Positions 36,914 through 51,600 of a DNA stretch of 64,000 bases are shown here, in pieces. Numbering within the stretch: the first letter of the stretch is position 1; each line of letters opens with the position of its first letter. Below the pieces are notes generated by a model, which was not told the DNA's origin, searched no databases, and saw only the letters and a list, made by a program, of their open reading frames with translations. Source of the stretch: Arctopsyche grandis (taxonomy: Eukaryota; Arthropoda; Insecta; Trichoptera; Hydropsychidae); contig NC_135360.1 in assembly GCF_051622035.1 (NCBI RefSeq), positions 10,840,001 to 10,904,000 of the forward strand, given 5' to 3'. The position numbers and the translations under genes were made by a program.

Positions 36914-39900
36914 TTAGGTACCACTTGTGCTTGCACCACCTTGTGAAGTTTCTTGATGTCTGTATTTGTGCGAAGTCATTTGAGACAATCCGAGTACGGC
37001 AAAACCACACTGCAAACAGTGGTAGTGAGTCTGCTTTTTAGAATGAATACACTGGGGATCAAATCCACACCCTGAAAACAAAACACAAATAATCATTTGT
37101 CTGTAACAAAAAAACATTTGCATAATAGCAAACTTCTGTAGAGTATTTGACATACCTTTGCTAGGTGGAAACTTTTCAAATCCAGCAGCCTGTATAGAAT
37201 CCATCTTTTGATGTTGCCTTCGATGAGCGACAACTTTGTTTGTATCGGTACAAACAAATTCACATTTTAAACAGTGAAAATGAGAGGCTTTATTTTGAGT
37301 TGCACCTATAAAAATACATATATAATAAAAATACAAAACCAAAAATATAAGTAATGTATAAATTCTATAAATTTAAAATATTTACCAAAATTACTAGCAT
37401 GTACACAATCTTGTCTTCCGCAGAAAACATTTGCTCGGTACTGTTGGAAATCACCTCCCATCAAAGTATCCAACCTGAAAATATTCAATATATTATATTA
37501 CAATCTAATCGACAAAAAAAGCCAAAATGAATCATAAATTTGAAATCTGAAATAATACCTTTCATGTCTAGCAGTATGTTGTACAAATCTTGTTTTATCA
37601 CAGAAAGAATATCCACAATCTCTCCTAGTGCAATGAAAATGTGTTTGATGTTCCCTAAAATGATGATTTAAATTAAATTTCTGAACAGTTTGATTAAAAA
37701 AAAATTTTAAACACATTAAAATATAATACCTGTATCCACAATGTTGATAAGCACAGTCTTCGTTGAATCGAAACCGTAAATAGCCTTCCGGAATTGGTTC
37801 ATCTTTTAACATCCGCATACTAGGAGCCGCTCTAGGAATATGACTTCTATATAAATTTAAATAAGATCAAATTAGATACATATTTTAACGAATAAGTTAA
37901 ATTATTAATTTAATATTTGAGGCAAACTGTATTTCGATTAAAAATGTATGGAAAAATATTTACCTTTTATTGATCATGTCGTTATCTTTTTCATTTTTAA
38001 TTAAAGGTGAAGACGTTTGCATCCCAGATCCAGGTCCGATCATTCCAGATTGTTCCATCAATAATTCAGGAGGATACATCATTCCCGGATACAGTGGGAA
38101 CGGAGATCTAATATTATAATAAAATATTTTATATTATTTTTTATTATTAACTGAATAAATTTATAATAGTAGTTATTGTAAAAAAATTCACCTGTGACTT
38201 AAAAACGCCATTTGAGCAAGTTGAGTAGGCGTCAACCCTGGAATACCAGACAAGCCGAGCTGTTGATACTTCAACGGATCTTGGAGCCCCGTTGGTTTTC
38301 CTTGTGTAGCTTGCGCCAAATACTGCTGTAAGAGCAAACTGTGCACTACTTGATTCCCTTGATTCGTTTGATTGTTTTGTCCCAACTGATTGTTGATTTG
38401 ATTGGACTGTCGAGCGGGCGACGGTGGAGTTCCAGAGTTTGCCGCTGTCGAAGGTAATATTGAAATTTCCGGATACTCCCTTTCCAGGGTTTCCTTCGTC
38501 GCTGCAAGTCCTAGAGCCGTCGTATCATAGGTGGGTGGATGAGCGGGGCAAAGATGAGCGTGATCGGGTGCCGGACGATAGCAATGAGGACATGTAGGTG
38601 TGCGTGTACCAGTCGGTGGGGATGCTCCAGATGTTCTTTCGTGAGAAGAAGGATAGAATGTGCCAGCTGCTTTGACGACTGAAAGTTACATTTGACCATT
38701 AGGCATTGAACGATTCTAATTTTGTAAAAAGTATAATTGCATATGCTTATAATATGATAGATGAGATCATTTCTATGAACTTCAATGTCAATTTATTTAT
38801 TGTATACACAATTTTGATGATCTCACATAAATTTATTTTACTTAATATGTACATAATTATGGTGTATTAAAGTAATGACAAACTATTATGCAAAAAATCA
38901 TTTAAAGTGATTTGTTTGTATGGTAATAATTCGAATGCAAATTTTTCAGCATATAATGCAATTAATAAAAAAAATACCTGATATATTATTACCTCCACCT
39001 CCGACTTCACCCTCGACATTTTCACTCTTCAAACTAAGAGTTCCTCCTTGGAAATTCTCCAGAGCGGTGACCATATCTACGTTCTTGATATTCAACAGAC
39101 TACTTAAACTATCTTTGCCTTTAATCGAATAGTCTTTTACTTCTTCAGTGCTTTTAATAATACTTTCTTGCTTAATATCTATATCACCGATTTTCATATT
39201 CATATTGTGTCCAATATGCTTGTGCGACAGCAGCGAGGAATACTGCGTCAGTATAGCACCGCACTGAGAGTTTTGAGTACAGTGGAAATGACTTCTCAAT
39301 TGATTCTTGCAACAGCCTCTAGTGTTACACTCCTCCCAACTGGAATAATAATCGAATCCATCCAACAATTGAACGACCGAGTGAGTTTCTCTACAGTGAG
39401 TTTCCAGAGAAGTGTGATTGTCCGACGAGAACGAGCATTGAGAACAGTGCATGTGCAACTTCATAGATTTTAATTGACAGTTAGGATGATTGATGAAGCA
39501 CGTATCAGGAGACGTGTAAACGTCGAAATGTTGAAATTTCAACTTCTGAAAAGTTATAAAAAAAAAAATCATTATACATATGCAAAAATATTAAACAAAT
39601 TAAGGAAATATACATATATATAAATCAACTACCGCAATATCATCAATTGGTGCACACGGCGATGGTGGCATAGTGAGTTGATTATTCTTCGGGAGTTTGA
39701 ACGATGTAAATATTGCTTGCGGTGTGGCCTAAAATTATAAAAATAAAATTATATTTCAAGTCCAATTCATTACAATATAATACAATAGTAGAAGAGTTTT
39801 CATACACATACATGATCAGCCCAAACTTCCACAATCCTATTCTTGGGTGGTCTTCCACGTTTCCGGCTGAACATTTCGTCGAGCGAGCTAGAAGTCGCGG

Positions 39901-42900
39901 GATGACCATGATTGGTCTGAGGTTGGATCACGTTCGACGGCAATCCTTGAAGAGCACCTGGTGCCAATGCTTGCAATGCAGGTGTTAAATTCTGCAGAGC
40001 GCTCGGCGGTAGATTTTGAAGGGCCGCTGGTGATAGTCCTTGCAATGAATTTGTGTTCAGAGCGTGGGCCAAACGAGCTAATGGCGGTGAAAGAGGTGAT
40101 AGGAGAGCGTGTTGACGATGATGCTCAAGACGCCTGAACGGCTGCTCTTCAGACGAGAGGATGACGCATCCACAGTTTTCCTAAAATATGAAAACAATAT
40201 TGTTGATTAAAAATGGTACAACAAACAAATAATGCAATTTATGTTAAAAATGCATACCCAAGTGCAATGGTAGTGTGTAACGTCTCGGATATGTTGACAG
40301 GCTGAATTATTGCACGAATTAGACTTGGTAGAAGTTTGGAAATAAGCTTCGGTTACTTGATTTTGATGTTCGTGTTCCAAAGCATGCTTCATCATTGTAC
40401 TTTGACAACTAAAATGTATCAAATTATAAATTATTTCTTTTATCATATTCCATCATGATTCATTGTTGTTTAATATTTACAAATTATTGCTGAAAAATCT
40501 CAAAACTTATAAAATAATTAAATTAAAATACAAACCTATGAGCGAAGACACAGCTTTCGCCCTGACAATGATAGTGTTTATTAAAAGCAGAGCATTTTTG
40601 ACACTTGTCATTAGGATCAGTGCCTCCGTTGAAAGTAAATATATACTTCTTTGTAATTTCATCAACTACCAATTGATTCTGAAAGCAATATTACCACAGT
40701 TAATAATCGAAGTCCGTTTTTAATTGATGGAATTGTTTCGAATTGATATGATACGTACGAGATTTTGATGGTGGTCCAAAATATTATCATTAGATGTCAA
40801 ATCCATGGCAGATTGCATCGGAATTAGTGGAGGCGGGCCGTACATACTAGGCACCGAATTGTCATCACTGTCTCCGATCAAACTACTCTTTGGAGATAAC
40901 GAAGATTTAATTTTCATAGGCATATCATCCGAATTCGCTTGGAACATCGCATTTTGAATGACAGACGATGGCAAACTAAAAAAAAGCACAATCGTCCGAT
41001 TATATAAAATGTAACAATTATATTTGTATTAAGTATGTAGAGTATGAACTGTTTAGAGAAATTTAGATTATATTCTATGTCTCATAAAACAGTTATCATT
41101 ATAATTTTATTAAATATTACGATGATAACCTGTAACTAAGCTCCTGTTCTTTGCGTTCATGTTTCCTTTTATGTGAGAAAAGTTGACTCGATGAATGCAA
41201 CACGTAGTTACACCGGGGCCTAATGCAATGGATGTGATTACACATTCTACTGAATCTGAAAAACAGATTTTATCATGTAATAAAAGCAAACACAAAGTAA
41301 ACCGTTGTAAAAGAATATCAGCCTGATAATATCAAAAATGATAAATGATCATAAAATATAATAGAAATTTAAATTCAATTAAACTTTCAATGATTAGAAC
41401 ACATTTAGTAGATGCTAATTCGAAGTATGTATACCTGCAATCCCTGTAAGGACACGGCTCATTTTTCATATACTTTTTGAAACCATCTCTGGCCAATTGC
41501 TCGTCTTTAATGTGATAAGTCTTATGTTTTTCTGAAAACAAATAATTTCAATGTTGAAAGAGTTGACATGTTAAAAATAATAAAAAAATAAAAAAAACAT
41601 TGAAAATTTTCAACTAATTAAATTTGATCGATGCATGAAAGAAGCGTAGGATTAAATTTAAATAATATATTTACCCATATCAGCCTTGTTTTTGAAAGTG
41701 TATTTGCATCCAGGCCTACGGCAATGAAAATGAGTGGTCCTTTGACCACGAAAGGCACAATGAGCAGCCGAACACCGTTCGGTTGCACGAAATCTCTGAA
41801 AACCTTCCTGAAGTATAGCAGAATCTTTTCTATGATAGTTAGCATGCATCTGCACATCAGATGTGGATATGTAAACCTGAAAAAAACCACGCAATTGTAC
41901 AATAAAACCACGAAATAATACATTCGATAGCATTGTATACAAATATATCGTATCAAAATACAATGAAATTTATTCATACCTTATCGCATCCATCTTGGAT
42001 GCAATGATAATGAGTTTGGCTCCGATTATGAGGACATCCAGCTCCACGCTCTCCGCAGTCGTCTAACGGCGAGTATCTCATGAAGCCGTGAGCCAGAGAA
42101 TCATCGCGCTTCTTGTGCCACTGAATATTTTTAACAAAATATGTAAATTTAAAGGAATTCAGTATGCAAATCATTTCACAGAACTTTAGAGTACTAACCT
42201 TGAAATGTCTAATCATTTCTTCTTTCTTGCAGAAAACTCTACCACTGCAATCCATACAGTGAAAGTGTTCCCTATAACCCAAATCTTTACAATAAGATGA
42301 ACCGCATTCCAGTGCAGAACCATATCTAAAAACACATAACAATAATTAAAAAAAATTCAATAAATATAATTTGAATAATTAAAAATGCAATAAATTACCT
42401 TTTCACATATCTGGAATAGTCTAAAGCTGGAGTGGAAGGCTGTCGCCTGCCGTCTAATTGACCCAAAGATGCTAGAATGGCTGTAACAAATATATATATT
42501 TGTACATTAAAATCCGGCAATTCTAAGCGGCGATAACACAACGCGAGATAGCTCCATTTGAGGTCAGTTTTGTCGATAATTATTAGCGAATTAGCGATAC
42601 AATACGAAAACCGTACAAGGAAACGTATCATCGGTTCGCGTAAACAAGAATTAACGTACCGCGTGTAATTAGAAACACTAATTACAAGAACATTTATACT
42701 TTTCAACTGTCCTATGGAAGTTTCCAACGTATGTATTACATTCAGGTATCTTTCAGCATTGTTAAAAAGGTTCGATACATGTATTTATAAAATCGAGGAA
42801 AAAAAATAACAATATATGAGCGTCTGCTGGAGTCATTATCGCTTAACTCCCGTGTAATGCGGCAATCAATATGGTTTATTTTGGATTAAATATTTTACAT

Positions 42901-45606
42901 CTTAAAACCAGTTTTACGCCAAATTCCCGAGGACGCTTCGATGCTTCGAATCCCATATAAAAGGTGTCCCGGAATGCGCTCACTATACTTTTAAATAATA
43001 CTTTGAAATATTTAATACATTTAATATACAAGTATTATGAATTGTTTTTCATTGAAAGCATATTTTGATCGCAAATGTGTTATATAATCAATATGTATGT
43101 ATGAGAAAGCTATTTTCTAATTCGAAAACCTATTAAAATATAACCTAATCTAACCTTAGCCGGTCGATTTGTCTTGAACATTCTCTAATTGATAAATAAT
43201 AGTCATAAAATGGTAAAAAATACTTTCTTCAAGTCTGTGCATAAAATATGCAAGAGATCGGTCGTCCGTTATCGAGAACACATTAAAGCAAACAAGAATG
43301 GTGGTCTGCAGTTTCCGAAATTCCGAGAAATTCCTCTTTATCTCCTCGTGGCTCACGCATTCTCCCTTTTTTTCGAAATAAAATATATATGTATATAAAA
43401 AGGGACAAAAGGCGAATAAAACCCGCGAAAAAGGCGAAGTAACAAAAGTACCCGCTTGCAGCTCGATTCGATCGCGAAAAAGAAGCAAACTTTCTACACG
43501 AGAGAACGAGCGAAACTCTTTTAATTAAAAATGTATAAAAGTGTACAGCGCAGGACTTATTTTTTAATAAAAACAAAATTTTAATATTGTATTACACAAA
43601 AAAATCGTCTGGAAAAAATACACGGTGCATCGAACTGTCTACGAGACGAGATGAATAAACTTGTAATTGAACATAAAATGCTTCATATTAAAAATCGACC
43701 ATTTCTATGAAATTTCATCGAAAACGTGACTTGTACACAAGTGCATCATCAAATACGACAGTTCAAAACTGATCACGTCCTAATCCTAATGTACGTATAA
43801 TATTTGAGCTCCGGTGGCTGATAGTGATAAAGTGATGCAACGGTCAATCAGTCGCCCGACTAACTGGTCGCACGGTAATCTGCGTTACCAAACAATACTA
43901 ACAGAGCGCTCTCCTACTGCTTAACCCTCTCGAGACCCGAAGATGAAATTCCACAATCCAAATAAAAATAACAACACATCCGACACTCATATCCGAGGTG
44001 GTCCGACCGTGAAAAACGCGAGCAATTTCGATCGACCCGTATAAACTCCGATTTCTGGGAAACTCTTCTCTCGGACGGCTCATTCTCTCGATTGCAACGG
44101 TCCGTATCGCCGAGTTTAATTTCCGAGCAATTCCTGAAAGCCATCTGGAAACCATCATCGATTCCGAGATGCACTTTGAGAGGCACAGGTCAAGGGAGTC
44201 AACCGTCGAAATTATTATAAATTTCACAAGTGAAGCCTAATTGGCACACAATGCTCGACTTTTCACTGCTCAATAAATATTGTAAGTTGTGATAATCTTC
44301 TATTGAAAGAGAAATTTCATACTAGCAAGAATATTATTCATCACTGCACGTCAACAACTCGGAACGACACTGCACAGAAAAGACTAATTCTATTCATACT
44401 ATACAGCTCCGCCCGTTTTCGGCACGTTCGTGTTTGTTTTGGACAAGTGCAAGGCAAAATCGGCTTAAATATACATTATAGAACGCAACGATACGACGCA
44501 ATATTGCTTGCGTCGTATCGTCGAGTCAATATTGTCACAATATAAAGTTTCCGAAAATATTTAATTGCATATGGCAGTACTTTAGTTAGTACGGATGCAC
44601 TCACCACTTCGTGACTTCATATATTTCCACAAAAATATTCGAATACATACAAATTACGAAACATGTAAATGTGTCCATATAGAATTTGCTAAATAATATT
44701 TTTCGTACTGCTGTTTACGTGCAGTCGCCGACTTAATCTTTAATTGGCGATGCTAAATAAATTTTCACCAAAATATAACTCTTTTTTTAGAAGGAAACAA
44801 AGGGTGTAAAAAGAGGCATTGAAATTTCATACAGTAAAAGCAACTTATTAGCAATTTTCCATGGATTGAAATGTTAGATTTGTTCTGGAAAATCGTGCTG
44901 TAAAACCATTCCTTATACATACGATGCATGACTTTTCTTCAGATGGAAATTTTCCATAGTTCAAAATTGAACTTTGATTCAATCATAACAATAATGGTTA
45001 AGGCATATGTACATATGTACAGAGCGATGACACGAATAGTAGACATAGTAGAGGATATAGGAGAGTAAGCAAGTAATAAGTGGCAGTAATGTATGTGTAC
45101 GAAGCACGTCAGATGATGCATTACGAGTAAATTTTATCCTCTCTCGTCTCTCCCATAGCCAGCCGGAGCGGCAGGAGGCAATTTAAACAAATCAGTTTTT
45201 ATTAATACGAAAATCGCTGTAAACAATTACGACAATTTGTGCCATCCATTGTGGAATTTAACCCGAGCGTGCACGCGCGCCTTGGGTGGGGGAAAAAGCG
45301 AGCCCCAGATTGAGAGACGCAACCGAACTAATCGCCGAACGCCACATTTGTTCCAAAAGTCGCATAAAACCTATAAATTTCACTTATTCAAAGCTCGAGC
45401 ATAGTTATAAGCGCGCATTAAAGTCAAAGGTGGGTAGTACTTCGCGTTAAAAAAACAACCATACCCGTCACTCATATAATAATAAAATATTTTTTATACA
45501 TACAGTGTGCGGTCTGCTTTATGTACGATATGCAAATCATTTCAAAGTGGACCATCTTTTATTAAAATTATAAGGAATAAAGCAAATAAAAAAAATACAA
45601 TAGCTA

Positions 45607-45641
<35 letters not shown>

Positions 45642-48600
45642 ATAAGATAGGACATTGTAGTACAATTTTGTATTTAATAGGAACAAATTGGACAGCTGTG
45701 GAATACGAGTTTTCAACGACATACATATAAGTAGATTTTTTTATCATTGTAAAATGATATGATCTATTCACAGTCGTCTTATTATGTCGTATTAAACGTG
45801 TCCCGATAATTTAGCTTCTTATAAATTAGAATTGCTATAATAAATAAATAGCCTTTAATTGAACGTGTACTATATATGTGTGTAATTTATTCATTTTGAA
45901 ATTGAAATTTAAAAAAAATGCGTATTATTATAATAAACAATTCGGCAAAATTGATTACATCGTTAGAGATGTAATTAAATTTAAAATTTCATCATAATCG
46001 ATTTTATAGTGTAAATTGTATACAATACGGGAAAATCTGTAAATCAATAATAATAATGAAAGGAATGTTCAAGTTTATCTTTGATTTCAGAACGCTACAT
46101 AATAAGTGACTCTAACTGACACGATTGACATTTGTATATAGAATAGCTGAACCCGGCATGCGTTGCAATGCCTCAATAACGCATGCAATTCGCGTTCCCG
46201 TTCCCATTTTTGGGGGTTTTTTTTAGAGAAACCATCGTGGACATCAACACAATAACCCTTGTAAGTTTCATCGCAATCGGTTGAGACAAACATTGATTTT
46301 TATTATATATTTATATATACATATGTATATATAGATCATATTCAAAAGCGAACAAAATTCTTCTGTAAAAGCATAATAATGATATTCATAATAAAGAAAT
46401 TGATCATCAATCACTTTCATATATAATGGTTTTTCTAACCAAGAACAAATTTCTAACAAAAATACGTGAATAAATTCAAAAAATAAATTTATTGAAAATA
46501 AAATGACATTCAATTGTTTATTAATTTATATTACTATTCGAATTTCATTCACAGTAGCAAGTCAAAGCAATCAAACTGTCATAGCATTGAAAAAATTTGA
46601 AACACGATTTAAAAATTATCGGCCCGGGCAGAGCGGGGCGTTCGAAACTAGTCGTGAATAACCTACATGCCACCTATGAAAGTGAAATTGATAACGAACA
46701 ATACCCAAACGGTCGACCGTCAAATTAAAGCTAGACTAAACGGTCTCGAAATGGCGTGCACGATCTTTCGGCGGGGTTGCGATCGGCGATCGCCATTTTG
46801 ACTTAATGAAAAAAAGTCATTTCGTCAACGAATCGGAAGCCCGTGGCTCCCAAAACGGGCCCGTCCCTGGCAATAAAAAACAATTCGCGTCCGTGATTGT
46901 CCTCGTCTTCGCGGATGACGACTCTCCGCGTCGTAGTGGCGATTTGTTTGACCCCGGCTTAATGGACCCCACATATATGTGAAAAAATAATGGCGGCGTA
47001 ATGGCGGCCATTATACGGTTCACTCGAGTGTCGTTCCCATACACCGCGGCTTCTGGTCAATTTGCTTATGAAATCAAATGCAATTTGCAAAGACCGGGGA
47101 TGTTGCCGACCCATCGGTCTCCTTACGGATGTCATTCCACTACTCAATTCATTCTAATACTAAAATACTTTGAATCAAGTCCGGCATGATTGGAAACGAA
47201 CTAGGTTAGATCAGAACTACCCCTCTTTACTTTTTATTTTACTTTTACACGGTAATCTTCCTCGACAATGAAATAAAAGGTGACTGAATTGAATTTAACA
47301 TAAACAAGCGTTCTACCGATTGAGCTATCGTCGTGTTTATATCGCAGATTATACGAAGAATTAATGCATTAAAAAACAGAAAGCATCCGCCGCCGTTCGT
47401 ACAAAAGAAGAAAAGACTAATTTCTAACATCCTTCGAGTGAAAACTTCATGTTTTCGAGGACGTGCCGTGAATTTCCAATATATTTTTTTACGAAGAAAA
47501 CAATCATGTTTGTGTTTAATGTCTCGATACAAGCGTACAAAAGAAATTTTCCAAATTTAAGTAGAGAGTGTTTTAAGCAGTTGTCATTTGTTACAATATA
47601 AACTGAAGAATGCGATCCTAATGTGGAACAAATTTCTTGTCATGCTGCATAATAAAAAAAAAGTAGGAATACCTCCCTTCGGAATTGTTGTAACGGCATC
47701 AAAAGAAAATTGAAATCCTTTCATACGGCACAATAGTGCATTAAAAATTTATCCACAAACATTTCGAACGCACGTATAAAATTATGCGGTACGCATTTCA
47801 GTTGTTAATTTTGAAAACGGATTGCGGCCAAGCTTGATTGACAAATTCCACGTAAAATGAAAAAAAAGGAATGTTGAAAATCCACGTATGAATGCAGGAA
47901 ATCAAGGAACTCGTTTCGATTCAAACGGTTCAAAAGCTTACAATGCAGGGCATTAACATAAAATTATAAACGCGCACTGCGTTATCGGGTAAGGAAAGAA
48001 TTTTTAAAATCTTAAGTTTTAAGTTACAATCTTACATACATACTAAAATCAACTGAAATTTTGATTTTAATTAAAACATATTTATTAAACACATTAATTT
48101 TTCAACAAAAACCTTAATTTTCAGAGAAAAAATAGCTGAATTAAATTTCAATGATAAGATTGAATCATAATAAAAAAAAACTGACGACCATCACAGGCAT
48201 GAAATTAAATGATAGAGATATCGTTTAAGAATTACCCAATTATTATTACTTAATGGAATGATATTTATTTAGAAAAGCCCATGATGAACGAGAAGATTCT
48301 ATTATGCAGCTCTCAAAGTGTAATAAAGTTCGAATTTACAGCACCCGTCTTAAGCATGCCAAAAGAAGTTTCAAATTAACATGAAACATGTAGGAATTCC
48401 TTCTGATCATATAAACAACGTGTCTTAATTAATTAATATTACTGTTGACGGGATATTGATCCCTATTGATATTGATTTTATCCCCTTTATGTACATATGT
48501 AGGTATATAATATTTTAGCATAAATTTCTCTTTAAAAAAATAATAGCAAAGAAATTTTAATTCAAATAATTTAATTTAAAACAAAAGGTTTTTTTCAACA

Positions 48601-51600
48601 AAATATTACTTCTTTTGTTTTGAATATGAAAAGAAATTTTAAATTCAAATAATTTTTTCATTTCACTTTTTGAAATATAAATGCTGCCATGTTTAATTAA
48701 AAAATATTTTCTGAAACAAAAAGAAAATCGTATTACGTCCACACTGAATTTTCCTATTAGGCGCGAAAAACGACGCGAGCGTAACGATACAATTTACATA
48801 CATACATACGCACTAGCATGATTCGATCGGTATTCACGGTGTACGCTTAATGCACAACAATTTCCACGGAATTCCTACTTAAGCCGTGATTTATCTGTTT
48901 ATGAATTCATAAAAGCACGTCTCCTTTTAAATTGTTCAAATACGGGGCGAACCACCGTGGCAAACGTGACAACGGCCGCGTCGCGAACCGACGATTATAA
49001 CTCCTAAACCGCGACCTTATAAGGATCAATTTGCTTTGACGATCGGACGCAGAACAGCCGCCGACTCCGATAATCGAAATTAGTCCATGTGCTCTCGGCA
49101 CTTAGGGCGCTTTTCGATTGTTGCACTTCGGTGTTTGACGGCACAGAAAGGGATTCTTTTATTATGCTTTTTTTAAATCGCTTAAATGGATGAAATTGAA
49201 TCAATCATAATTCCCTCGTCGACTGAGCTCGCTGACGATTTTCTACTTTCGCCCGTACCGACTTAAGGATCATATTCGTCTGTCCGTTTGAAGTGGATTT
49301 GATTTTTTAACCGATATGAATGTGTGAGTGTGCGTTGGTATGAATGGATTGATGATGGAAGCACTGAAAAGTCTATTCAAATTCCGTATTAAATATTCAA
49401 TCCTTATTCGGTCGAGATATTCCTTTTATCATTTTAATACACGGGATGTTTCGGTATGTAGCTTTATAATACACACACAAAAACAGACGTCAAATATGTT
49501 TTTACTTTTTTCTTCTTTCTTTTTCTGGTCATTGTACGAAGGTCTACAACCGAACGTAAGCGGACTTTGTAAGCACAAAGAAAATATAACACAACGATTC
49601 AATACTAATTCAGAGCATTGATCGATATGAAGTACAACGATTTTGGATGAAGAAGAGGAATTGTTCGAATATAATACTTCAAGAGTGCAAATGATATGTT
49701 ATTAATATCGTACTTTTTAAGAAACAATATATTCTCTTGCAAATGTTTCACAATGAAAAGTAATGATTTAGGATTTCATTATTAAGTATTTAAGTTACTT
49801 TTATATATGTAGTAATGATAAATGAAATATAACACTCACCAGCTGGCGATAGTTTTGTTCTAAGATCTGCACTCAAAGCGTCTTCATTGTCATACGAAGA
49901 TGGTGGTTTTGAAAAAATACTCTGAAAATTTTAAACCAGTTAATAATTATCTGAAATCGTGAATACATACGTACGATGAAAATATAATAAATTCTCACAT
50001 GTAATCCTGCCAAATCCTCCAGATTCCTTCTCATCAATAATGTCTGTTGTTCGAATTCAGCTACACTATTCCCAGCGGATGACGCAGACGCCGACAAATC
50101 CTGCACAACATAAAATCACGTTTCAAATTTGAACAATCATAATAAAATAATAAAACGCATATACATACATACACACATATATGTATTTAAAAGACTTACC
50201 TGAACGTCAGGATCTTTCGATAAGCTCAGATCCAAAGTTCGATCACCGTCAGAGTCCACGCCGGACGCTTCGCTATTCTCTTGTATTGAATTCGATCTGA
50301 AAAAATAAACCATTGTCATTATTGGGGTATCATAACTATTTTTTTTGTTGTTGTTTTAGTGTTGTCATTATCTGATTGGCGGCGGCGATTTCCGAATCCG
50401 GGACAACCCAGTTGCGGAACGATCTAGTTTAGTATATCAATGTCATAACGCGTTCATGTCAGAAAGAAATTCCCGAGTGCATTGTCATAAGTCGAAAATG
50501 TGTATCTAGAAATCCGCCGGAGGTTGCGCAATTCATAAATTTGATTCTATCCTGGCGTTACTTACTACCAGTTACCTCACAACCGACAGACGTGTCACGA
50601 ACTGCCCAGAAATGTCTCGACGCTGAAACGTCACCAACGTCAAGTCGAAAACAAAGCGGGGGACACGTGTAAAATTATAACTAAAAATGCATTACCTATG
50701 GTGCGCATCAAGCGGCGATTGAATTTCACTATCTTCGAGATACGGTGCACCCATGGCTGTCATGGCGTTCATGGCGCCTTGAGGCCATCTGTGCTGCAAC
50801 CAGAGTGGATACGGCTTCCCTGCTTAACAATCGAAACAATTACGATTAAAATTGATTTCAAACAACATTAGAAATGCAAGTCAACAGCATATTGGATTCA
50901 CGAACTGTAAGATTCATAGTTCAATATCCGATACGTCAAAAGTTTACTATGGCAAAAAATTACTGCAAGATTTGTGTAGTAATTATTTGCAAGAGTTAAT
51001 TTATTTTTTCAAACGGTAAAAAAACCTGTTAAATCATGTAAAAAATTGCATTCCTTTATTATAATAATTTAGAAGAAAATGGGAGACTATTTGTAAATAT
51101 GAAAATGTAAAATTTACCTGCTTGAAGAGCTTCTATTGCTCTGACTTGTCCCGTCAAAGCTTCAGCTACTTCGTTGGAAGACAGTCCATAAATTCCTAAT
51201 AATTCTTTCATGGTATTCACAGCATACTCGCTTAAAACTTTGTTATTACTGGGAACCTCTCCGTTCTGCATCTCCTCTTCGATTGCATCGTCGACTTCCA
51301 TAGGTTCCTGTCCGTCTTGTTGGGGCGCGTCCGGCGACAGAGCTCCACCACTTCCGTCCTCCTCGTTCCTCAAGCTGCCGTCGTCGTTCTCCAAGTCTTC
51401 GGAGTTGTCCGAATTCCTTCTCCTGGTCGGCGAATTCGTTTTGATCAATTGTGATATTGCGAAGGGACTCTTCGTGCTAAAGTTTTTAGTTTTGTACTCG
51501 CTAGGCGTGATGCTTATGTTACTGTTAGTGGTTAGTATGTGTTTGCCCTGCTCGGGCAGTTGCAAACTTTCTATATACGACTGTTGGAACTGCGAAGATA

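Larger units (their letters stand above)
42481..49839 (-). other. Large castor intron (7.36 kb) between the N-terminal and finger exons
   Basis: All other castor coding introns are far shorter. This one separates exons 1-5 (N-terminal region) from the zinc-finger exons. It holds a repeat R1 fragment, a (TG)n run (45609-45640), GC-richer blocks and a 13-bp perfect hairpin at 44488-44521. No coding exon was recognised. It is a likely home for enhancers and possibly an internal promoter. Confidence 0.7.

Noticed and set aside
47290-47340. tRNA gene on the minus strand
   Set aside because: Only a D-arm/box A match; no box B or acceptor stem.
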